A program made the translations under genes and the position numbers. 7,504 nucleotides of DNA, from NCBI GenBank assembly GCA_903944555.1, contig CAJASG010000095.1:1-7504 (forward strand), in the 5' to 3' direction. Positions within the stretch are counted from its first letter, which is position 1, and every line of letters begins with the position of its first letter. This DNA is from an uncultured beta proteobacterium. Its GTDB lineage: Bacteria; Pseudomonadota; Gammaproteobacteria; Burkholderiales; Burkholderiaceae_C. The notes beneath the pieces are model-generated. The model had not been told where the DNA came from. It did not search any database and saw only the letters and a program-made list of their open reading frames with translations. Below are positions 1 through 4,703 of the stretch, one piece after another.

Positions 1-1
1 A

Positions 2-1474
2 AGCACCGCCAAACCCGATACGGAAATTCAGACGCCTGTCGTTCAGGCTCCTGTCACGGCGAAAACCAAGAAACCTAAGCACGCGGGGCCGACCAAGCTT
101 TTTGTGCTCGACACCAATGTGCTTCTGCATGATCCGATGTGCCTGTTCCGCTTTGAGGAACACGACATCTACCTGCCCATGATCGTGCTGGAAGAGCTCG
201 ACGGGCACAAAAAAGGCATGACCGAAGTTGCCCGCAATGCACGCCAGACCAGCCGCACGCTGGATGCGCTGGCGGGAACCCCTGGGGCGGACATCACAGC
301 TGGCTTTCAGCTGTCTAGCACCGGGCACCGCGAGGCAGGTGGCAAACTGCTGTTCCAGACTCAGCCGCTGGACTACTCGCTGCCCACCAGCCTGCCCCAA
401 GGCAAAGCTGACAATCAGATTCTGGGCGTCGTCGAGGCTTTGCGGAAGACCTACGCCCCGCGCGAAGTGGTGCTGGTGTCCAAGGACATCAACATGCGCG
501 TCAAGGCGCGTGCGCTGGGACTGGCCACCGACGACTACCAAAACGACAAGACCCTGGAAGACGGCGATTTACTGTACTCCGGCGCCTTGGCCTTGCCAAC
601 CGACTTCTGGGCCACCCACGGACAGGCGGTCGAAAGCTGGCAACAAGGCCAGCACACCTTCTACAAGGTGGATGGCCCGGCCGTTCCCAGCATGCTGATC
701 AACCAGTTCGTCTATTTCGAGTCCCCCGGCGAGCCCAGCCTGTACGCCCGCGTCACCGAAATCCGCGGCTCCACTGCCGTGCTGAAGACCTTGCGCGACT
801 TCACCCACCTCAAAAATGCCGTGTGGGGTGTTACCACCCGTAACCGTGAGCAGAATTTCGCCATGAATCTGCTGATGGACCCGGAAGTCGACTTCGTGAC
901 CCTGACCGGGACCGCGGGCACCGGAAAAACTCTGTTGGCCTTGGCCGCGGGGTTGACACAGGTGCTGGACGATCGCCGCTACACCGAAATCATTGTCACC
1001 CGCGCCACCGTGAGCGTGGGCGAAGACATCGGATTTTTGCCCGGCACCGAAGAAGAAAAAATGGGCCCCTGGATGGGCGCGCTGGACGACAACCTGGAAG
1101 TGCTCGGCAAAACCGACACCAATGCTGGCGAATGGGGTCGCGCGGCCACCAATGAGTTGATCCGCAGCCGCATCAAGATCAAGAGCATGAACTTCATGCG
1201 TGGACGTACCTTCCTGAACAAGTACGTCATCATTGACGAAGCGCAGAACCTGACGCCCAAACAGATGAAGACCCTGATCACGCGTGCCGGACCAGGCACC
1301 AAAATCATTTGCATGGGTAACTTGGCCCAGATCGACACACCCTACCTGACCGAAGGCTCTTCCGGTCTGACCTTTGCGGTAGACCGATTCAAAGGTTGGC
1401 CGCACGGTGGACACATCACCTTAGCGAGGGGTGAGCGCTCCCGCTTGGCCGACTTTGCCAGCGAAGTGCTATAA
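2..1474 (+). CDS. phoH: PIN-PhoH family ATPase / ribonuclease (5' end outside window)
   Basis: This is a two-domain PIN-PhoH protein. The N-terminal PIN nuclease domain opens with LDTNVLLHD. Its likely metal-binding acids are D3, E31 or D33, D103 and D128, counting from the GTG at 104. The C-terminal PhoH ATPase has Walker A GTAGTGKT (269-276) and Walker B VIIDEAQ (375-381), and the protein ends SRLADFASEVL before TAA at 1472. The frame is open from base 2 and encodes 34 more residues (Lys/Pro/Thr-rich, ending GPTKLF) before the conserved VLDTN. The GTG at 104 lies inside the PIN core, so the true start is upstream of the window. Related mycobacterial PhoH2 proteins are reported as RNA helicase/ribonucleases; a role in RNA turnover here is inference. 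E. coli PhoH lacks the PIN domain, so the symbol is used loosely. The family call is very secure. Confidence 0.95.
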   Translation, partial: STAKPDTEIQTPVVQAPVTAKTKKPKHAGPTKLFVLDTNVLLHDPMCLFRFEEHDIYLPMIVLEELDGHKKGMTEVARNARQTSRTLDALAGTPGADITAGFQLSSTGHREAGGKLLFQTQPLDYSLPTSLPQGKADNQILGVVEALRKTYAPREVVLVSKDINMRVKARALGLATDDYQNDKTLEDGDLLYSGALALPTDFWATHGQAVESWQQGQHTFYKVDGPAVPSMLINQFVYFESPGEPSLYARVTEIRGSTAVLKTLRDFTHLKNAVWGVTTRNREQNFAMNLLMDPEVDFVTLTGTAGTGKTLLALAAGLTQVLDDRRYTEIIVTRATVSVGEDIGFLPGTEEEKMGPWMGALDDNLEVLGKTDTNAGEWGRAATNELIRSRIKIKSMNFMRGRTFLNKYVIIDEAQNLTPKQMKTLITRAGPGTKIICMGNLAQIDTPYLTEGSSGLTFAVDRFKGWPHGGHITLARGERSRLADFASEVL

Positions 1475-1478
1475 ATTA

Positions 1479-1532
1479 GATAGCTGCTTGCGCACTATCG
1501 ACAGGGGCTGGATGCCAATTTGGCATCTGGCC
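1479..1532. repeat. Double-hairpin intergenic repeat, Comamonadaceae-like
   Basis: Two hairpins sit side by side just after the PhoH stop codon. The first (1479-1499) pairs GATAG with CTATC and TGC with GCA around a TTGC loop, with one bulged C. The second (1506-1532) is a longer stem described under the terminator. The motif TAGCTGCTTGCGCA followed by a GGGCT-type stem resembles an intergenic element that I remember as occurring many times in Rhodoferax, Polaromonas and Acidovorax genomes. The hairpins are seen directly. Membership in a dispersed repeat family is from memory and cannot be tested inside one window, which holds a single copy. Confidence 0.5.
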
Positions 1533-1538
1533 TTTTTT
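1506..1538 (+). terminator. Rho-independent terminator of the PhoH gene
   Basis: GGCTGGATGCCA (1506-1517) pairs with TGGCATCTGGCC (1521-1532), giving a 12-bp stem with two G-T wobbles and a three-base ATT loop. Six T residues follow at 1533-1538. It starts 31 bases after the PhoH stop. The T-run lies only on the plus-strand side, so this should stop the PhoH transcript and not that of dnaB, which arrives from the other direction. Confidence 0.88.
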
Positions 1539-1552
1539 ACGTCGATCAATGG

Positions 1553-2956
1553 CTAATAATCTCCGCCACCGCCGTTAGCCAGGCTTTCAAACTTGGTGAT
1601 GTTTCGAAGCCAAGCCAGTTTGACAACACCGGTGGGGCCATTCCGCTGTTTCGCAATAATGATCTCTGCCACGCCCGGCTCCTTGCAGGCGTCTTTGGTG
1701 TAGTACTCGTCGCGGTAAATGAACATGATGATGTCAGCATCCTGCTCAATAGCGCCTGACTCGCGCAAATCGCTCATCATAGGCCGCTTGTCCGGGCGCT
1801 GCTCGACGCTTCGATTCAGCTGTGACAAGGCGATCACCGGGCACTGCAACTCACGCGCCAGCATCTTTAAGCCGCGGGAAATTTCGCCCAGTTCGGTGGC
1901 CCGGTTTTCACCATCGCCGCCACTGCCACTCATCAGCTGCAAGTAATCCACCACGATCAGGCCGAGCTTGCCGCACTGGCGCGACAAGCGACGTGCATTG
2001 GCGCGCAATTCACTGGAAGTGAGACCGGCGCTCTCGTCAATATGCAGGGAGATGGTACGCAGACGCTCCACCGCCTCTGACAGGCGCGGCCACTCTTCAT
2101 CCGTCAACTTGCCAGTTCGCAAATGGCTTTGGTCAATCCGGCCAATCGAGCCGACGATACGCACCGCCAATTGGGCGGCGCCCATTTCCATAGAGAAAAC
2201 AGCGACCGGCAAGCCTTCGTTCAAGGCGACGTGCTCGGCAATATTGATTGCAAACGCGGTCTTTCCCATGGATGGACGTGCCGCCAACACGATCAGGTCA
2301 CCCGCCTGTAAACCCGCCGTCATACGGTCCAGATCGTAAAAACCAGAAGGCACACCCGTGACGTCGTTGGGGTTGTCGGCCATTTCCTGGACGCGGTCCA
2401 GCAAATTGACCACCAGCGAATCCATGGCTTGAAAGCCCTGTTTGTTGCGCTTTCCCTGCTCGCCAATTTTGAAAATCTTTTGTTCCGACTCGTCAACAAT
2501 GTCGGCGACCGGGCGGCCCTTCGGGTTGAAGGCGTTAGTGGCAATCTCGTCGCTGGCGCTCACCAACTTGCGCAAGGTCGAGCGGTCACGGACGATCTCG
2601 GCGTAGCGTCGGATGTTGCTGGCACTGGGAACATATTGGGCCAAGGAGTTCAAGTAGGCCAAGCCACCCACCTCCTCCGCCTTACCCTGGTTTTGCATAT
2701 GCTCGAACACCGTAATCACATCGGCAGGCTTGTTAGCATTGACCAGCGCACCAATGGCCGCGTAAATCAGCTTGTGTTCGTAGCGATAGAAGTCCCCATC
2801 CAGCAAAATATCCCCCACCCGGTCCCAAGCGCTGTTGTCCAGCAACAAGCCGCCCAAAACGCTGGACTCGCCTTCTATGGAGTGCGGAGGAATGCGCAGC
2901 TGGGCGATCTGGCGGTCTTGAACGTAGTCTTCAGGGGGGGTAAATACGGCTGACAT
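1553..2956 (-). CDS. dnaB: Replicative DNA helicase DnaB
   Basis: This is the hexameric 5'-3' helicase that unwinds DNA at the replication fork and recruits primase. The 467-residue length is normal for the family. The N-terminal DnaB domain (about 18-120) begins RIPPHSIEGESSVLGGLLLD. The RecA-like C-terminal domain has PSGFYDLD (203-210), Walker A ARPSMGKT (226-233), Walker B IVVDYLQL (334-341), the SQLNRSVEQR motif (378-387), the DLRESGAIEQDAD segment (396-408) and KQRNGPTG (436-443), which carries the arginine-finger region. The domain runs through these motifs without an intein. The ATG at 2954-2956 has an AAGGAAA ribosome-binding site five bases upstream. The gene is on the same strand as the ribosomal operon, 211 bases after rplI, and convergent with the PhoH gene. 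I see no intrinsic terminator of its own. Confidence 0.98.
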   Translation of the reverse strand: MSAVFTPPEDYVQDRQIAQLRIPPHSIEGESSVLGGLLLDNSAWDRVGDILLDGDFYRYEHKLIYAAIGALVNANKPADVITVFEHMQNQGKAEEVGGLAYLNSLAQYVPSASNIRRYAEIVRDRSTLRKLVSASDEIATNAFNPKGRPVADIVDESEQKIFKIGEQGKRNKQGFQAMDSLVVNLLDRVQEMADNPNDVTGVPSGFYDLDRMTAGLQAGDLIVLAARPSMGKTAFAINIAEHVALNEGLPVAVFSMEMGAAQLAVRIVGSIGRIDQSHLRTGKLTDEEWPRLSEAVERLRTISLHIDESAGLTSSELRANARRLSRQCGKLGLIVVDYLQLMSGSGGDGENRATELGEISRGLKMLARELQCPVIALSQLNRSVEQRPDKRPMMSDLRESGAIEQDADIIMFIYRDEYYTKDACKEPGVAEIIIAKQRNGPTGVVKLAWLRNITKFESLANGGGGDY

Positions 2957-2961
2957 GGTGT

Positions 2962-2968
2962 TTTCCTT
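2962..2968 (-). promoter_or_regulatory. Ribosome-binding site of dnaB
   Basis: AAGGAAA on the minus strand lies five bases before the ATG at 2956. It supports that start over any internal one. Confidence 0.7.
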
Positions 2969-3022
2969 GAAGCGCTTGATGCTACGCCGTCAACCCGTAC
3001 ACGTCGAGTGAAAGGCTGGGCA

Positions 3023-3070
3023 TAAGCCGGGAAGATGCTGTGGACAAGCTGTGTAAATTACAGGATAACC
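3023..3070 (-). promoter_or_regulatory. Putative dnaB upstream control region with DnaA-box-like site
   Basis: Read on the minus strand, 3039-3047 is TTGTCCACA, one mismatch from the DnaA box TTATCCACA. Two weaker partial matches sit next to it: ATTTACACA, and TTATCCTGT close to 3070. TTGTCC also forms a poor -35, 17 bases from a poor -10 (TATGCC), so a promoter overlapped by the box is possible. None of this is strong. The region may instead be only a spacer, with dnaB read through from rplI. Confidence 0.25.
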
Positions 3071-3073
3071 GGC

Positions 3074-3121
3074 GCCCCAATGACAAAAGCCGCCAGGAAT
3101 CACCCTTGCGGCTTTTGGGGC
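3074..3121 (-). terminator. Inverted repeat, probable terminator after rplI
   Basis: AAAAGCCGC (3085-3093) pairs perfectly with GCGGCTTTT (3108-3116) around a 14-base loop. An outer GCCCC (3074-3078) and GGGGC (3117-3121) can extend the stem past a six-base bulge. On the minus strand this puts A residues before and U residues after a GC core, the shape of an intrinsic terminator, about 50 bases beyond the rplI stop. The U-tract is short (four) and part of the stem, so it may be leaky. The near symmetry also makes it potentially bidirectional. Confidence 0.6.
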
Positions 3122-3167
3122 ACCTTGGCAGAACTTGCGTTAACAAGCGCCGCCTAAAGGAACCAAT

Positions 3168-3620
3168 TTAGGCTGTTTCGCCGTACACAGAAACCGTGAT
3201 GTCCACTGCCACGTCGGTGTGCAGAGACACGCTAACGGTGCTGTCACCCACGACTTTGATCGGACCGTTGGGCATACGCACTTGCGACTTGGCAACTTTG
3301 TAACCATTTTTGGTCAATTCTTCGGCGATGTCGGCATTGGTCACAGAACCAAACAAACGACCATCCACACCGGCCTTTTGGGTCAGCTTGATGGTGGTAC
3401 CACCCAATTTGGCACCCAGAGCTTGGGATTCAGCCAGCTTGGCAGCTGCGGCCTTTTCCAGTTCAACGCGCTTCACTTCGAAGGCTGCCTTGGCAGCTTC
3501 CGTCGCGCGGCGTGCGCGGCCAGAAGGAATCAGAAAGTTACGGGCATAGCCGTCTTTCACTTTGACGATTTCGCCGAGGTCACCCAGGTTCACAACCTTT
3601 TCGAGCAGAATAATTTGCAT
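3168..3620 (-). CDS. rplI: 50S ribosomal protein L9
   Basis: L9 is a two-domain 50S protein that binds 23S rRNA near the base of the L1 stalk and affects frame maintenance. The 150 residues match the usual length (E. coli 149). The N-terminal domain begins [19 protein letters not shown] and includes the signature [17 protein letters not shown] central helical linker rich in Ala, Lys and Glu follows (about 38-73). The C-terminal domain contains [16 protein letters not shown] and ends [12 protein letters not shown]. The ATG at 3618-3620 is preceded by AAGGAGT. It is the last gene of rpsF-priB-rpsR-rplI, 11 bases after rpsR, with a likely terminator downstream. Confidence 0.98.
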   Translation of the reverse strand: MQIILLEKVVNLGDLGEIVKVKDGYARNFLIPSGRARRATEAAKAAFEVKRVELEKAAAAKLAESQALGAKLGGTTIKLTQKAGVDGRLFGSVTNADIAEELTKNGYKVAKSQVRMPNGPIKVVGDSTVSVSLHTDVAVDITVSVYGETA

Positions 3621-3626
3621 GGTTGT

Positions 3627-3634
3627 ACTCCTTA
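3627..3634 (-). promoter_or_regulatory. rplI ribosome-binding site overlapping the rpsR stop
   Basis: On the minus strand TAAGGAGT combines the rpsR stop codon TAA (3632-3634) with the Shine-Dalgarno AAGGAGT of rplI (3627-3633), six bases before the ATG. A ribosome terminating on rpsR would sit on the rplI initiation site, which favours coupled translation of S18 and L9. Confidence 0.8.
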
Positions 3635-3913
3635 GATCTTGTGCTGGTCGCTGTAAGGCAACATCGCCAAGAAGCGAGCGCGCTTGATAGCGGTGTTAAG
3701 TTGGCGCTGGAAAATTGCGCGGGTGCCGGTCAAACGTGCAGGAATGATCTTGCCGTTTTCAGCGATGAAGTCGCGCAGGGTGTCGATGTCTTTGTAGTCA
3801 ATCTCTTCGACGCCGGTTACCGTGAAGCGGCAAAAGCGCTTGCGCTTGAACAACAAGTTCTGAGCTGGACGCTTAGGGCGCTTGTCTTTATTGAATTTTT
3901 TGAAACTGGCCAT
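3632..3913 (-). CDS. rpsR: 30S ribosomal protein S18
   Basis: S18 pairs with S6 on the platform of the 30S subunit. The 93-residue protein contains RKRFCRFT (24-31), the segment [17 protein letters not shown] and the C-terminal signature [22 protein letters not shown] (split here: [10 protein letters not shown], then [12 protein letters not shown]), followed by [15 protein letters not shown]. It is longer than E. coli S18 (75 residues), with a basic Lys/Arg/Phe-rich N-terminal extension that is usual in betaproteobacteria as far as I recall. The ATG at 3911-3913 has AGAGGT (3918-3923) four bases upstream. It starts 15 bases after the priB stop. Confidence 0.97.
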   Translation of the reverse strand: MASFKKFNKDKRPKRPAQNLLFKRKRFCRFTVTGVEEIDYKDIDTLRDFIAENGKIIPARLTGTRAIFQRQLNTAIKRARFLAMLPYSDQHKI

Positions 3914-3928
3914 GAGGACCTCTTGAAA

Positions 3929-4222
3929 TTAATTTTGACTAAATTCTTGGATGTGAAACACAACGTGCTTGCCGTTTCGGGGATTTGCTACAAAACCGCT
4001 GAACTTCCAGTCACTGCCGATAGCCTGCTCTGCAAGCCGCTCTGCCAATGCACCAAAAGCCACCGCTTTGACTGCTGCCTTTACTTGCCTAGGCTGCCCT
4101 ACCTCTGTCACTTCGGACTCGTGTTCGAGTCGCAAATTCAGGGCGGGTAAACCGGCTGGCGTGTAACGCAGGGATTCAACCTCTGCAATACAAGCACTTA
4201 ACACAAGTAAATTCGCACGCAC
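3929..4222 (-). CDS. priB: Primosomal replication protein N (PriB)
   Basis: PriB is a small dimeric OB-fold protein that binds single-stranded DNA and bridges PriA to DnaT/DnaB loading in replication restart. The 97-residue product compares with 104 in E. coli. Diagnostic features are the start LLVLSACIAEVESLRYTPAG, the LRLEHESEV segment, and the position between rpsF and rpsR. No ATG is available. In-frame TAA at 4244-4246 (the rpsF stop) bounds the N-terminus, and the first standard start is GTG at 4220-4222. GGGA abuts this GTG with no spacing, so initiation is unusual. A second GTG six codons later would cut into the first beta strand. Alignment with PriB supports the first GTG to within two residues. 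Translation may depend on coupling to rpsF, 21 bases upstream. Confidence 0.92.
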   Translation of the reverse strand: MRANLLVLSACIAEVESLRYTPAGLPALNLRLEHESEVTEVGQPRQVKAAVKAVAFGALAERLAEQAIGSDWKFSGFVANPRNGKHVVFHIQEFSQN

Positions 4223-4243
4223 TCCCGTATGGCAAATACCGTC

Positions 4244-4609
4244 TTAAGACTGGTACTCAGCCTGTTGTGTCTTGCGCGCATCTTCGCGCTCAACCGTCTT
4301 CATCATGGAAGAAGGACCGGTATCAGCCTTTTTCTTCAACACGGTGAGGTGACGCAGCACGGCATCGTTGAACTTGAACGCGTGTTCCAGTTCAGACATC
4401 ACAGCTTGGTCGGCTTCGATGTTGACACACAGGTAGTGGGCCTTGGCCAATTTGTTGATCATGTAGACCAACTGGCGACGACCCCAATCTTCTACGCGGT
4501 GCACTTTTCCACCGCCAGCGGTGATCATGCCCTTGTAACGCTCCAACATCGCAGGAACTTGCTCGCTCTGATCCGGATGGATCATGAGAATGATTTCGTA
4601 ATGACGCAT
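4244..4609 (-). CDS. rpsF: 30S ribosomal protein S6
   Basis: S6 binds S18 and 16S rRNA on the 30S platform. The 121-residue protein shows the family start [18 protein letters not shown], the conserved [21 protein letters not shown], and the ferredoxin-like fold end [16 protein letters not shown]. The C-terminal tail is charged ([20 protein letters not shown]) and lacks the polyglutamate extension known from E. coli. The ATG at 4607-4609 has a near-perfect AAGGAGT (4614-4620) four bases upstream. It is the first gene of the operon, and a structured leader lies upstream. Confidence 0.98.
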   Translation of the reverse strand: MRHYEIILMIHPDQSEQVPAMLERYKGMITAGGGKVHRVEDWGRRQLVYMINKLAKAHYLCVNIEADQAVMSELEHAFKFNDAVLRHLTVLKKKADTGPSSMMKTVEREDARKTQQAEYQS

Positions 4610-4613
4610 TGAT

Positions 4614-4620
4614 ACTCCTT
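4614..4620 (-). promoter_or_regulatory. Ribosome-binding site of rpsF
   Basis: AAGGAGT on the minus strand is a near-perfect Shine-Dalgarno, four bases before the rpsF ATG. It lies right after the second leader hairpin. Confidence 0.8.
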
Positions 4621-4647
4621 ATGGATAACCTGTTCTCTACAGGTAAG

Positions 4648-4682
4648 AAAAAGCCGCCCTCAGCGTCTAATTGAGGTACGGC
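4648..4682 (-). terminator. Hairpin plus T-run after the symporter gene
   Basis: The 4653-4682 stem, rich in G and C, is followed on the minus strand by TTTTTC. It begins 17 bases after the symporter stop. By shape it could terminate symporter transcription. It lies downstream of the only good -10 found for rpsF, so it may work as an attenuator or protein-binding leader instead of, or as well as, a terminator. Confidence 0.45.
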
Positions 4683-4697
4683 AAGGCGAAGCCCATG

Positions 4698-4703
4698 ATT
4701 ATA
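4698..4703 (-). promoter_or_regulatory. Candidate -10 element of the rpsF operon
   Basis: TATAAT on the minus strand is a perfect -10 hexamer. It overlaps the symporter stop (TTA TAA) and would start transcription near 4691, giving an 82-base leader. No convincing -35 lies 16-18 bases upstream, and the extended -10 TG is absent. The assignment rests on the hexamer and its position. Confidence 0.4.

Larger units (their letters stand above)
4610..4691 (-). promoter_or_regulatory. rpsF operon leader with two hairpins; candidate S6:S18 site
   Basis: Between the symporter stop and rpsF the minus strand can form two hairpins. The first (4653-4682) pairs CCTCA with TGAGG and GCCG with CGGC, with a TA/G internal loop. 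Five T follow at 4652-4648. The second (4628-4644) pairs ACCTGT with ACAGGT around an AGAGA-side loop, just before AAGGAGT. S6:S18 is known to repress its own operon by binding a leader hairpin with an exposed CCG. A CCG is present here (GCCGTA), and an alternative pairing of the upstream CGCC with GGCG would expose it. That makes this a plausible autoregulatory leader. The first hairpin plus T-run could instead be the symporter terminator. Confidence 0.5.

Noticed and set aside
104..106. GTG at 104 as the real start of the PhoH protein
   Set aside because: It falls within the conserved FVLDTN strand of the PIN domain, and the frame stays open upstream to the window edge.
569..1414. 281-codon open frame on the minus strand opposite the PhoH gene
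   Set aside because: It lies wholly inside a strongly conserved PIN-PhoH gene, has no recognisable domain, and is expected by chance from the codon pattern of a GC-rich gene.
2258..2281. Possible intein in the dnaB Walker A region, a common insertion site
   Set aside because: The ATPase motifs are continuous and the protein has normal length, so no intein is present.
2429..2953. 174-codon open frame on the plus strand opposite dnaB
   Set aside because: It is the antisense shadow of the conserved DnaB N-terminal and linker region, with no ribosome-binding site or known motif.
3623..4150. 175-codon open frame on the plus strand across rpsR and priB
   Set aside because: It runs antisense over two well-identified genes and has no recognisable protein features.
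4620..4628. TTATCCATA on the minus strand, an 8/9 DnaA box match before rpsF
   Set aside because: It is isolated, sits between a leader hairpin and the Shine-Dalgarno, and a match of this quality is expected by chance in 7.5 kb.
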